DNA from: an uncultured Mucilaginibacter sp.
GTDB lineage: Bacteria; Bacteroidota; Bacteroidia; Sphingobacteriales; Sphingobacteriaceae
Assembly (NCBI GenBank): GCA_913775265.1
Contig: CAJYJH010000097.1
Location: 1 to 39,228 of the forward strand
Direction of reading: 5' to 3'
Length of the DNA: 39,228 bases
Both the position numbers and the translations under genes were made by a program. The notes under the pieces are model-generated. The model was not told where the DNA came from, searched no databases, and saw nothing but the letters and a program-made list of their open reading frames with translations. This document shows positions 9,146-17,434 of the stretch, in pieces; position 1 is the stretch's first letter, and every line of letters starts with the position of its first letter.

Positions 9146-10396
9146 ATGGATAAAGTTTTACTCATTATACAACGCGAATATTTATCACGTGTGCGCAAAA
9201 AGGCTTTCCTGATTACCGTTTTCTTAGTGCCCGCCCTCTTGTTAGGTATGTATGCCGTAATGTACCTGCTCTACAAAAACAGTAGTGAAATGAACAGCAC
9301 CCGCGTAGTAAAGGTGCTTGACGATAGCGGTATATTTGCCGGCAAACTGAAAGACAAGAAGAATTTAAAGTTCGAAAACCTGAACGAATCGTTGTCGTCA
9401 GCCAAAAAAGGATTGAAAAAAAACGAGGATGAAATCATACTACTCATTCCTAAAAATTACGATGAGCCTAAAGCGGTACAAGTACTATCTAACAAAAAGC
9501 CAAGTGTAGTTACAGCCGACGAGATTGAAAGGCAAATGAATAAAATTGCCACTAACAACTCTTTAGTAGCGGCAGGTATTGATACGGCAAAATTAAACAG
9601 TATTCATAGCAGCATCAGCATCAGTGCCCGCGAGGTAACCGAAGAGGGTGATAAAGACTCTAACATCGGTGCTCTTTATGGCATTGGTGTAGCCGGGGCC
9701 ATCATGATCTATTTATCGCTGTTTATTTATGGCGCTCAGGTAATGCGCGGGGTAATTGAAGAGAAAACTAACCGCATTATAGAGGTGATTGTATCGTCCG
9801 TTAAGCCCTTTCAATTGATGCTGGGCAAAATCATCGGCGTAGCACTGGTAAGTTTAACACAGTTTATATTATGGATAATCTTGTCGCTTGCGGTAAGCTA
9901 CATAGCCAGCAAAAATTTTAATGCACCGCAAAGCCCGTTGTTGGGACTGATTGAAGGCTTAAAAGGCGTTCCGATAGGTAATATCGTGGCTTACTTTCTG
10001 TTCTACTTCTTAACCGGCTTTTTACTGTACAGTGCCCTGTTTGCAGCGGTAGGTTCGGCGGTTGATAGTGAGACGGAAACGCAGCAGTTTATGTTTCCGA
10101 TCACCATGCCGCTGTTGTTTACCTATATTATTTCGGTAAGCTTTTTGGCGCAGAACCCGGATAGTACTCTTGGTTTTTGGTTATCGGTGATTCCGTTTAC
10201 AGCGCCGGTAGCCATGATGGTGCGGATACCTTTTGGAGTGCCCGAGTGGCAATTGTACCTATCGATGGGATTGATGGTTGTAGGATTTATTTCTACCACT
10301 TGGATTGCCTCACGCATTTACCGGGTAGGTATTTTGATGTACGGCAAAAAAGCCAGCTATGGCGAATTGGCCAAATGGTTTTTTTACAAAGAGTAA
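9146..10396 (+). CDS. ABC-2 type permease (NatB-like)
   Basis: 416 aa partner of the preceding ATPase. A first membrane helix (AFLITVFLVPALLLGMYAV) is followed by an extracytoplasmic domain from about residue 40 to 175. A cluster of five further helices then begins with ALYGIGVAGAIMIYLSLF. The cytoplasmic coupling segment RGVIEEKTNRIIEVIVSSVKP contains the EEK-NR-EV pattern shared by NatB-type permeases. The gene is followed by a terminator-like hairpin. Substrate unknown. Confidence 0.92.
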   Translation: MDKVLLIIQREYLSRVRKKAFLITVFLVPALLLGMYAVMYLLYKNSSEMNSTRVVKVLDDSGIFAGKLKDKKNLKFENLNESLSSAKKGLKKNEDEIILLIPKNYDEPKAVQVLSNKKPSVVTADEIERQMNKIATNNSLVAAGIDTAKLNSIHSSISISAREVTEEGDKDSNIGALYGIGVAGAIMIYLSLFIYGAQVMRGVIEEKTNRIIEVIVSSVKPFQLMLGKIIGVALVSLTQFILWIILSLAVSYIASKNFNAPQSPLLGLIEGLKGVPIGNIVAYFLFYFLTGFLLYSALFAAVGSAVDSETETQQFMFPITMPLLFTYIISVSFLAQNPDSTLGFWLSVIPFTAPVAMMVRIPFGVPEWQLYLSMGLMVVGFISTTWIASRIYRVGILMYGKKASYGELAKWFFYKE

Positions 10397-10421
10397 TCCT
10401 GCATTGTAATATTTTTATGCC

Positions 10422-10457
10422 ATCCCTGCTGAGTAAAACATCAACAGGGATTTTTTT
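10422..10457 (+). terminator. Rho-independent terminator after the ABC permease
   Basis: ATCCCTG (10422-10428) pairs with CAGGGAT (10445-10451) and is followed by a T run. It ends only 13 nt before the ATG of the Ppx/GppA gene, so the T run overlaps that gene's probable promoter box. Confidence 0.68.
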
Positions 10458-10469
10458 ATTTTTAGCGAT

Positions 10470-11411
10470 ATGAATAACCGCGTTGCTGTGATGGATTTGG
10501 GCACCAACACCTTCCATTTATTGATTGCCGAGCACCACCCTCAAAAGCTTTTTACCGAAATACGGCACGAGTATGTAGGCGTAAAATTGGGCGAAGGCGG
10601 TATTAATGAAGGCACCATTAAACCGGATGCCTACCGCAGAGGCGTAGATACGCTGATTAACTTTGGCCGATTGATTAAGGAACATGGCGTAACGCAGATA
10701 AAAGCCATTGCCACATCAGCCATGCGCAGCGCATCTAACGGCCCGCAATTTATGGCAGAAGTAGACGAACGTGCAGGTATCCGCATCGAAACCATCAGCG
10801 GCGACCGAGAAGCTACCTACATTTATGAGGGCGTGAAAGCATCAGGCTGTATAGGCAGCCGAAACAGTCTGATTGTTGACATTGGCGGCGGCAGTGTAGA
10901 GTTTATTTTAGGAGATGATCGCCATATCCATTACAAGCAAAGCTTTGAAATTGGTGCAGCGCGGCTGATGGCTCTTTTTAATAAAACAGATCCAATCAGT
11001 GCTGAGAACATTAATGACCTGCACCAATACCTGAACGATAAGCTATCACCGCTCTTTGCAGTACTACGGGACCATACGATAAATAATCTAATCGGCTCAT
11101 CCGGCGCTTTTGAAACCTTTGCCGAACTGATAGAACGCAGTAAAGGAAACGACTTTGATTTAAAGCAAACACCGGTTTACCATTTTGAATGGGAAGATCT
11201 TAAAAATGTGATCAAAAATATAGTGCGGGCCAATCACGATGAACGAGCGGCTATGAAGGGTATTATCCCTGTACGGGTAGATATGATTGTGGTAGCGTCG
11301 CTACTCACCCATTATTTAATGAACAAGCTAAAAGTCAATGGCGTAATTATGTCGGCTTATTCTTTAAAAGAAGGGGTGATAGCTGAGCTTTTTGGCTTAC
11401 GCAAATTATAA
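10470..11411 (+). CDS. Ppx/GppA family phosphatase (exopolyphosphatase)
   Basis: 313 aa member of the ASKHA fold family that removes terminal phosphate from polyphosphate or from pppGpp. The phosphate-1 loop is MDLGTNTFHLL at residues 8-18, the phosphate-2 loop DIGGGSVEF lies near 136-144, and DGDREAT-like ISGDREATY is near 110. It has only the two-lobed catalytic core, without the C-terminal HD-like domain of long E. coli Ppx. Polyphosphate versus pppGpp cannot be decided from sequence. A TATTTTTA box (seven of eight matches) ends 5 nt before the ATG. The stop codon overlaps the convergent maf stop. Confidence 0.92.
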   Translation: MNNRVAVMDLGTNTFHLLIAEHHPQKLFTEIRHEYVGVKLGEGGINEGTIKPDAYRRGVDTLINFGRLIKEHGVTQIKAIATSAMRSASNGPQFMAEVDERAGIRIETISGDREATYIYEGVKASGCIGSRNSLIVDIGGGSVEFILGDDRHIHYKQSFEIGAARLMALFNKTDPISAENINDLHQYLNDKLSPLFAVLRDHTINNLIGSSGAFETFAELIERSKGNDFDLKQTPVYHFEWEDLKNVIKNIVRANHDERAAMKGIIPVRVDMIVVASLLTHYLMNKLKVNGVIMSAYSLKEGVIAELFGLRKL

Positions 11412-11981
11412 AGTACTCAGGCGGAGTAATTGCTGGTAAACCTTTTCGGTAGGCAAACCAACCACATTTGTATAAGAGCCTTCAATGCGCTGTATAGCAG
11501 TAATGCCTACCCATTCTTGTATACCGTAAGCACCGGCTTTATCAAAAGGCTTATAGGTTTGTACGTAGCTTTCAATTTCAGCATCGGTCAGTGTACGAAA
11601 GAACACCTGCGAAACATCGTGAAACAGATTATATTCCTGCTTATATAATATACAAACGCCGGTTACCACGCGGTGTACCCGACCCGATAACAGCTTCAGC
11701 ATCCGTACGGCATCTGCTGCATCTTCGGGTTTGCCTAATATCAGGTCGTCAATGGTAACAATGGTATCTGCCGTTAAAACCGCTTCGTCGTGTACCAGTG
11801 TACCATCATAAGCTTTGGCCTTTTTTTCGGCTATGTAAACCGCTACTTCTTCGGGCGTCAGATTATCCGGGTACGACTCATCAACTTCTTTCAAAACAAT
11901 CTCAAAATCTACATCCATCTGGCGGAGCAGTTCCTGCCTGCGTGGCGATTTAGATGCGAGGATAATTTTAGGAATATTCAT
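11406..11981 (-). CDS. maf: Maf family nucleoside triphosphate pyrophosphatase
   Basis: Cytoplasmic house-cleaning hydrolase, probably of the dTTP/UTP (YhdE-like) type. I start it at the ATG at 11981 (191 aa, MNIPKIILASKSPRRQELL) because Maf proteins begin just before the SKSPRR motif; the longer frame from 12023 adds 14 unrelated residues. SKSPRR, DESYPD, ADTIV and the GKP segment are present. It lies 60 nt downstream of kdsC on the same strand and is likely co-transcribed. Its stop overlaps the stop of the convergent Ppx/GppA gene in the six bases TTATAA, leaving no room for a terminator. Confidence 0.93.
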   Translation of the reverse strand: MNIPKIILASKSPRRQELLRQMDVDFEIVLKEVDESYPDNLTPEEVAVYIAEKKAKAYDGTLVHDEAVLTADTIVTIDDLILGKPEDAADAVRMLKLLSGRVHRVVTGVCILYKQEYNLFHDVSQVFFRTLTDAEIESYVQTYKPFDKAGAYGIQEWVGITAIQRIEGSYTNVVGLPTEKVYQQLLRLSTL

Positions 11982-12041
11982 GTTTTTGTTGATGAGATTG
12001 TAGATCAACAATGCAGCCATCATTGACCTGAATTTAGATGC

Positions 12042-12554
12042 CTACCAGCTGTAAGCTTCGGCACCCATCCATTTGCCTTGTATTTTCAAGGCTTTTTCTA
12101 TCACATCGCGGGCACAGCCTCTGCCACCGGCAATAGGCGAAATATACTCGCACAACTCTTTAATTTCTTCGGCAGCATCGGCCGGGCAAACCGGCATACC
12201 TACCTGGCGCATTACTTCCAGATCGGGAATATCATCACCCATGTACATCACGTTCATGGGGCTAATGCCGCGCTCATTAATATATGTTTTAAAGGTATCA
12301 GTTTTTACGCCTGCACCTAAAAATATATCTTTAATGCCCAGGCTATTTAAACGATAGATGGCAATTTTTGAACGGCTGCCCGAAATTGCAGCTACGTTAT
12401 AACCACATTTAACCGCCAGTTGCAAAGCATATCCGTCTTTAATATTAAAAGAACGGGTTTGCTCACCAGCCTCATTCACATACACCGACCCGTCGGTTAA
12501 CACACCATCCACATCAAAAATGAAGGTGGTGATCTCCTTAAATTTAGTCAACAA
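12042..12554 (-). CDS. kdsC: 3-deoxy-D-manno-octulosonate 8-phosphate phosphatase, HAD family
   Basis: 170 aa C0-type HAD phosphatase that makes KDO for lipopolysaccharide. The nucleophile motif FDVDGVLTDG places Asp14 and Asp16; motif II is AISGSRS, the Lys is in the GAGVKTDTF region, and motif III is MGDDIPDLEVM. The C-terminal GGRGCARDVIE matches KdsC. There is no ATG in the open frame before the family start: a TGA lies at 12573-12575 and only tandem TTG codons at 12554 and 12551 fit, so a TTG start is proposed. Downstream maf is probably in the same transcript. Confidence 0.92.
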   Translation of the reverse strand: MLTKFKEITTFIFDVDGVLTDGSVYVNEAGEQTRSFNIKDGYALQLAVKCGYNVAAISGSRSKIAIYRLNSLGIKDIFLGAGVKTDTFKTYINERGISPMNVMYMGDDIPDLEVMRQVGMPVCPADAAEEIKELCEYISPIAGGRGCARDVIEKALKIQGKWMGAEAYSW

Positions 12555-12620
12555 CGTTTTGTAAGTTTTTAATCAAATCACACAATTTTAAGGAAATAAT
12601 TCAATAAATCCTATAATTAC

Positions 12621-12863
12621 TTATTGATTATCACGCCATTCGTAAACCCAGGCAGATTGTATTTGCTCCAGGTGGCCTTCGTTGGCTTCTTCGCGTGTAC
12701 CGGCAAAATGTGGTATGCTTAAAACCCAATCCAACAGGTCGGTAAAGCGAATACGGTAAATTTTTGATTCGTCGAAGTTGTCGCCAAACTTTTCGTAAAG
12801 GCCCATGGCTATGTCTTCATAGTCGTTCCAGTGAATAGGCAGAGCAAATTTATCGTTGTTCAT
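12621..12863 (-). CDS. iscX: IscX-like Fe-S cluster assembly protein
   Basis: 80 aa acidic protein. IHWNDYEDIAMGLYEKFGD at the start, the core YRIRFTDLLDWVLSI and the tail EANEGHLEQIQSAWVYEW match the IscX/YfhJ family along its whole length. IscX binds iron and the cysteine desulfurase IscS and tunes cluster assembly. It lies 60 bp downstream of a 2Fe-2S ferredoxin gene on the same strand, as iscX follows fdx in the E. coli isc operon, but iscSUA and hscBA are absent from this window. Confidence 0.88.
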   Translation of the reverse strand: MNNDKFALPIHWNDYEDIAMGLYEKFGDNFDESKIYRIRFTDLLDWVLSIPHFAGTREEANEGHLEQIQSAWVYEWRDNQ

Positions 12864-12923
12864 GATGAGCTTTAAATTTTTATAATGTTGTTTTAACCGA
12901 AGATTTAAATTGTATGTACAGGC

Positions 12924-13256
12924 TTAGTGACCCATAAATTGCGACTGATCCGGGATCAATACCTCAATGTCGCCATCAATAATTACACACTGGCAACCCA
13001 AACGTGAATTGATGCGCGGGTTAACGGCACGATCAATAAAATCTTCTTCTTTATCTGATATCTCCTGGATATTGTCCATGCCTTTAGTAACGTAAACATG
13101 GCAGGTACTGCAACCACAAACACCACCACAGTTATGCTGTAGTTCAATGCCGTTCTCCAGGCATACATCCAGTACCGATTCGCCTTCGGCAATTGGAAGC
13201 TCAACCGGTGCATGATCCGGCTCCTCAAAGCTTATCTTGACTTTAAAAATATCCAT
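12924..13256 (-). CDS. fdx: Adrenodoxin-type 2Fe-2S ferredoxin
   Basis: 110 aa electron carrier. Cluster ligands Cys43, Cys49, Cys52 and Cys88 sit in CGGVCGCSTCH and SRLGC, the spacing of vertebrate-type (Isc) ferredoxins; extra Cys47 and Cys90 flank them. The C-terminal LIPDQSQFMGH resembles the adrenodoxin end. Its neighbour iscX points to a role in Fe-S cluster assembly. A perfect TACTTTTG box ends five nt before the ATG, so it appears to have its own promoter and a leaderless transcript despite lying 34 bp after the DUF2520 gene. Confidence 0.93.
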   Translation of the reverse strand: MDIFKVKISFEEPDHAPVELPIAEGESVLDVCLENGIELQHNCGGVCGCSTCHVYVTKGMDNIQEISDKEEDFIDRAVNPRINSRLGCQCVIIDGDIEVLIPDQSQFMGH

Positions 13257-13261
13257 CGCGG

Positions 13262-13269
13262 CAAAAGTA
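13262..13269 (-). promoter_or_regulatory. -7 box (TACTTTTG) five nt before the ferredoxin ATG
   Basis: Exact TAnnTTTG on the minus strand between the DUF2520 stop and the fdx start. The five bases CCGCG separate it from ATG, which predicts initiation at or beside the start codon. Confidence 0.58.
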
Positions 13270-13290
13270 ATAAATTTACTTAACGGAGGG

Positions 13291-14058
13291 TTACGCCTTA
13301 CCCATTTTGATGATAGCCTGACTTAATAAATTATAAATCGTGGTCAGCTCATCATTCCCGTTTAACAACGTCAGGTGTGCCGCCATTGTTTTTTTATCAT
13401 CACGGATAGCCGGACCTGTTTGCACTGCAGAAGGGAGATGCTCTTGTACCTTGTCGGCCGTCTCGCTGATCAGTGGTCGCAATAAATTAAAATCAAGCTG
13501 ATGCTGAGCTAAAATTTGCTGCGATGCATGATATAAATAATTGGGGAAATTGCAGGCGAACACCGCCGCTAAATGCAAAATTTTGCGCTGCTCCGAATTA
13601 ACAGCGTAAACGCTATTGCTGATACTCGAGGCGAGCTGTTTTAATGTTTCATCCAAACCTTGGTCAGCAGCCTCAATACACATCGGCACCGCTTTAAAGT
13701 TAACCTCTTTAGTTTTGCTAAAAGTTTGCAGCGGATAAAGTACGCCTGCCTTGTTTGTATATGTTTGCAGGGTAGCTAACGGTGTAGCTCCTGATGTATG
13801 GACGATAGGTTTTTGATGTACAGACAACGCCGAAGCTAGTTCTTCAATTACATCATCCTTTACGCTGATGATAAACAAATCAGTGTCCAGATTTATCTCA
13901 GCCAAGTTACATATTGCTTCTGCTTTGATATGATACGCTAACAATACAGCATGATCGGCATTGCGGCTGTAAACTTGCACCACTTGATGACCGGCATTTT
14001 TAAGCGCTGCACCGAGGTGAGTAGCTACGTTGCCTGAACCTATGAGGGTGATTCGCAT
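13291..14058 (-). CDS. Rossmann-fold and DUF2520 domain-containing protein
   Basis: 255 aa. The N-terminus MRITLIGSGNVATHLGAAL is a dinucleotide-binding Rossmann fold with GSGNVA in place of GxGxxG, as in ProC-like and F420-dependent oxidoreductase-like proteins. The C-terminal half (HLAAVFACNFPNYLYHASQQIL and GPAIRDDKKTMAAHL) is the all-helical DUF2520 dimerisation domain. Members are predicted NAD(P)-dependent oxidoreductases of unknown substrate. It starts 4 nt after the PhyH gene and is certainly in its operon. Confidence 0.9.
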   Translation of the reverse strand: MRITLIGSGNVATHLGAALKNAGHQVVQVYSRNADHAVLLAYHIKAEAICNLAEINLDTDLFIISVKDDVIEELASALSVHQKPIVHTSGATPLATLQTYTNKAGVLYPLQTFSKTKEVNFKAVPMCIEAADQGLDETLKQLASSISNSVYAVNSEQRKILHLAAVFACNFPNYLYHASQQILAQHQLDFNLLRPLISETADKVQEHLPSAVQTGPAIRDDKKTMAAHLTLLNGNDELTTIYNLLSQAIIKMGKA

Positions 14059-14062
14059 AATA

Positions 14063-14788
14063 TTAATTGGAATATTTTTCTGACCATTGTAGAGGCTTTG
14101 GTAAATCAGCTTTGCTAAACTCCAGATGAATCACGCGTCGCTGTTTATCATTTATGGTCCGGTCGGATGCGTGCATTAACAACGGGCGCATAATCATGAC
14201 GCCTCCGCGATTTACTTTACAAAACACTTCACTCTTATTTTTACGGTCAGCATCATCTAAGCGACATACGCTATTAAGATGCGAACCGGACATCACCTTC
14301 AATGCTCCATTATATTCATCGGTATCATCTAAATGAATCCGGATAGTAAAGTTTTGTTCGAGAATATCAGAGGGAGGCTGAACGGCAAACTGATTCTGTT
14401 TTGAGGTCCAATGCGTATAACCTGCTACTTCTGCTTTTTGATTCACTGATATTGTAAGATCCTGGTGATAAGCCACGAACCAGTTAGATTTAGCAGGTTT
14501 ATCAAAATAGATGGATTTAACAACAAAATAGCCTTGTCCAAAAATAGCTGCAATAAGTTCCTTAAGCTTTTTTGTCAAAACTAATGGTGCCGTTTCGGGC
14601 AACGTGTTTAAAAATTGCCTGATGGCAAACAGATCATCAGATTTTCTGAAAGTATCAGACTGTGTGTTTGCTTTGTTGATTACACTAAGAATTTTACCTA
14701 TCTCAATTTCATCAAAAATATTGTCAAATACAGTAAATCCATCTTTGTTTATACTTTCCCGATGCCTCTCAAAATCCATTATAGTCAT
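14063..14788 (-). CDS. Phytanoyl-CoA dioxygenase (PhyH) family protein
   Basis: 241 aa Fe(II)/2-oxoglutarate oxygenase. Metal ligands are His108 and Asp110 (AYHQDL) and His206 (LLMHASD); Arg217 or Arg218 (QRRVIHLEF) would bind 2-oxoglutarate. The double-stranded beta-helix core is complete. Substrate is unknown; bacterial members hydroxylate many small molecules, and the standalone context with a DUF2520 oxidoreductase gives no precise hint. The start may be the ATG at 14788 or the one three codons later. A near-consensus box TAATATTG (14802-14809, minus strand) lies 13 nt upstream. Confidence 0.87.
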   Translation of the reverse strand: MTIMDFERHRESINKDGFTVFDNIFDEIEIGKILSVINKANTQSDTFRKSDDLFAIRQFLNTLPETAPLVLTKKLKELIAAIFGQGYFVVKSIYFDKPAKSNWFVAYHQDLTISVNQKAEVAGYTHWTSKQNQFAVQPPSDILEQNFTIRIHLDDTDEYNGALKVMSGSHLNSVCRLDDADRKNKSEVFCKVNRGGVMIMRPLLMHASDRTINDKQRRVIHLEFSKADLPKPLQWSEKYSN

Positions 14789-14852
14789 TTTATAAAGTGC
14801 TCAATATTAGTAAAGCCCAAGGGGAATACAAAAACAAACTCTGCTTAAAAGC

Positions 14853-14880
14853 AAAACCCCTCCTGTTTTCACCGGAAGGG
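14853..14880 (-). terminator. Rho-independent terminator after ccmF
   Basis: Reading the minus strand, CCCTTCC (14880-14874) pairs with GGAGGGG (14863-14857) with one G-T pair, followed by TTTTGCTTTT. It lies 13 nt after the ccmF stop. Confidence 0.75.
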
Positions 14881-14892
14881 ATTTGGATGTGA

Positions 14893-17406
14893 TTACCGAA
14901 CTACAGCGGCTCTCTTTTTTGTAGGTTGTGGTGTAGCTTTCACCGGCACCACTTTTAACTCCTTGTTCCTACGGAAGATCGACATCAGGAAACCAATCAC
15001 CATAATGATGGTGCCCGACCAGAAGAAGTTGATATATGGAAACTCGATAGCCCGCATCACGATATATGGCTTTGCACTTTCAGGTTGTTGATAAACCATC
15101 AGCTCAAACTTGTTTTTGTCGGGTATAATTTTCGACAAACGTAGTTTTAAACCGGCATCGTCAACTTTGCGCGCAAAGTCAAAGCTGTTGCCGTCCTTAA
15201 TCATAAATACCGGCTCGGCTTTATAAGACTTCCCGTGCGATACAATATCCAGTATAGCACCCACCGCAACGTCACTATCTCTTAGCGGGATGTTTTGCAG
15301 CTTAGGTTGTTTGTTTAAACCGCGTAAAACCATGTAACCTTCTCTAAAACGGATAGTATCGCCAACACTGGCTTCGTACACTACCGGCGGATTGTAATGG
15401 CTATCTTCGTTAGCATGGTCGTGGCTGGCTTCGGTAGTACCCGCAGCCATACTCTCCTCTTCTTTAATAGGTGCAGCGGTGATGTGGGTATATAAATCGT
15501 GCAGCAGGTAGTGCTTGGTATCAGGTGATGAAACCAGTCCGAATTTAGGGTTAGCCTGCGAATTAGGCATCAGCACAAAATGCTCTTTTACTTTACCTGA
15601 TGCATCCAACTTTTTATAATCTACCTTAAAATAATGGTTAGGTGCCACCAACGAATCGCCAAAATAAGTAACCTGGTACTCGCCCATCATTACCGGCTCG
15701 TTCTTGTAAAGCATGATATTTTCGCGCGGATTACCTGCCTTATCAAAATCTTTTACCCGGATTACACCAGTATCGTTTTGCGAAACCACTTTACTGGTAC
15801 CGGCGGCAATTAAAGCGCCAACCAGTATCAAAGCAAAACCAATATGTGCCACTGCCGATCCGGCCAGTTTTAATTTTCCCTTTAATGCATCGCCCAGTAT
15901 TTTGGCGTTTGCCAGCACACCGTAAATAGCGCCGAACATCGCTAAGATAAATACCATGCGGAGCTTGTAAAGGCCAGTGATGTAAACAACAACACCGGTA
16001 ATTAAGGCTGCCACAAACATGTAGACCAAAGTGGTGATAAAGAAACGGGTAGCGTCGGTCTTTTTATATTTTAAAAATTGCGTAAAACCTAAAAAGATAG
16101 CAATAACTACCGCAAAACCACCCTGGAAAATGTTATACAGCGTAATTGGGTTAGCAGGCGGCGCAATATTAGTTTTAAACATGGCATTCCAAACCGGTAC
16201 CGAAGTGACTACTACCAGCTGCAAACAGGATAAAGCCAAAAATGCTGACCCTACAAACATCCAGAACTCGCGCGAGTAAGTTTCTTCCTCCTTTTGTGAG
16301 ATAGGTAGTTCTTTCCAACGCCAAACCAGCAGTCCTACCATCAATATCAGGAAGATGATAATATCTGCGACCAAATGCCAAAACATACCCAAGTCGGTAA
16401 AAGCATGCACCGAAGTTTCGCCCAAAATACCACTTCGGGTAAGAAACGATGCATACAGCACCAGCACAAAGCTCATCAGCGTTAAAAATGTAGCTGTAAA
16501 ATAGGCATGACCGGTGTTTTTGAAAACAATCAATACGTGCACCGCAGCAATCAGCACCAACCAGGGGATCAACGAAGCATTCTCTACCGGATCCCAGTTC
16601 CAGAAACCGCCAAAGTTTAAAGATTCGTAAGCCCAGAACGAACCCATAATAATGCCGGTACCCAATATCATTACCGCAAACAAAGCATAAGGAATAGCAG
16701 CACTGACCCACTCTTTATAGCGGCGTTGCCATAAACCGGCTATTGAATAAGCAAACGGAACCACCATTGATGCGAAACCTAAAAACAAGGTTGGCGGGTG
16801 GATGGTCATCCAGTAGTTCTGTAAGGTTGGATTTAAGCCGTTACCATCTTTAATGTATTGTAGGTAATCAGGGCGAGTAAAAATTGGAGCTTCGATAGCC
16901 TCACGCAGCAAAATAAAAGGTGAGCTGCCTACACGGCTTCCAAATATCTCTACACCAAGCAGCATGGAGCTTAGTAACACCTGCGAAAGACTAATCACGG
17001 CCATCACTGGTTTCTCCCATGATTTGGCCTTCCAGATTAAGATGTTACCTAAAACGGCTTGCCAGAAAGTCCATAACCAGAAGCTCCCCTCCTGACCTTC
17101 CCAAAAGCTGGAAATGATGTAATGCGTAGGCAACGTACGCGATGAATGCGCCCAGGCGTAGTGATACTCGAAAAGGTGGTTATAAATAATATGAAAAAGG
17201 CAGGCACCAATAGCTACTACCGAAAAAGAGTTGATAAAAAAGCCAAGCCGCCCCAGCTTATACCAAGATTGATCGAGCTGATCTTTTTGGTTGGCAGCAT
17301 AAAAATAACTAACGGCCGATAAGATTGCCGAGCCGAAAGAAAGGATGATAAAAAGCTGCCCTAATTGCCCTGGTAGCAGGTGCTCGCCTTCAAAAACTTT
17401 AGTCAT
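14893..17406 (-). CDS. ccmF: Cytochrome c biogenesis protein CcmF/CcsA family (heme lyase)
   Basis: 837 aa multi-pass membrane protein that ligates heme to apocytochrome c. The WWD domain is FGGFWNWDPVENASLIPWL at about residues 265-283. His203 in TIHPPTLFLGF and the HAF motif in GETSVHAF are the conserved heme-coordinating positions. About fifteen membrane helices are followed by a long periplasmic C-terminal part, in which residues 632-650 are His- and acid-rich (SHDHANEDSH). One final helix (FFWSGTIIMVIGFLMSIF) and a basic tail complete the protein. It is larger than E. coli CcmF (647 aa). ccmE ends 28 bp upstream, so the two are one operon. Confidence 0.93.
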   Translation of the reverse strand: MTKVFEGEHLLPGQLGQLFIILSFGSAILSAVSYFYAANQKDQLDQSWYKLGRLGFFINSFSVVAIGACLFHIIYNHLFEYHYAWAHSSRTLPTHYIISSFWEGQEGSFWLWTFWQAVLGNILIWKAKSWEKPVMAVISLSQVLLSSMLLGVEIFGSRVGSSPFILLREAIEAPIFTRPDYLQYIKDGNGLNPTLQNYWMTIHPPTLFLGFASMVVPFAYSIAGLWQRRYKEWVSAAIPYALFAVMILGTGIIMGSFWAYESLNFGGFWNWDPVENASLIPWLVLIAAVHVLIVFKNTGHAYFTATFLTLMSFVLVLYASFLTRSGILGETSVHAFTDLGMFWHLVADIIIFLILMVGLLVWRWKELPISQKEEETYSREFWMFVGSAFLALSCLQLVVVTSVPVWNAMFKTNIAPPANPITLYNIFQGGFAVVIAIFLGFTQFLKYKKTDATRFFITTLVYMFVAALITGVVVYITGLYKLRMVFILAMFGAIYGVLANAKILGDALKGKLKLAGSAVAHIGFALILVGALIAAGTSKVVSQNDTGVIRVKDFDKAGNPRENIMLYKNEPVMMGEYQVTYFGDSLVAPNHYFKVDYKKLDASGKVKEHFVLMPNSQANPKFGLVSSPDTKHYLLHDLYTHITAAPIKEEESMAAGTTEASHDHANEDSHYNPPVVYEASVGDTIRFREGYMVLRGLNKQPKLQNIPLRDSDVAVGAILDIVSHGKSYKAEPVFMIKDGNSFDFARKVDDAGLKLRLSKIIPDKNKFELMVYQQPESAKPYIVMRAIEFPYINFFWSGTIIMVIGFLMSIFRRNKELKVVPVKATPQPTKKRAAVVR

Positions 17407-17434
17407 TAAAAAATATTTGAACTAAGCCGCCCGG

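Noticed and set aside
16175..16711. Open frame of 178 codons within ccmF in another frame
   Set aside because: It overlaps conserved WWD-domain coding sequence; the product has no recognisable features.
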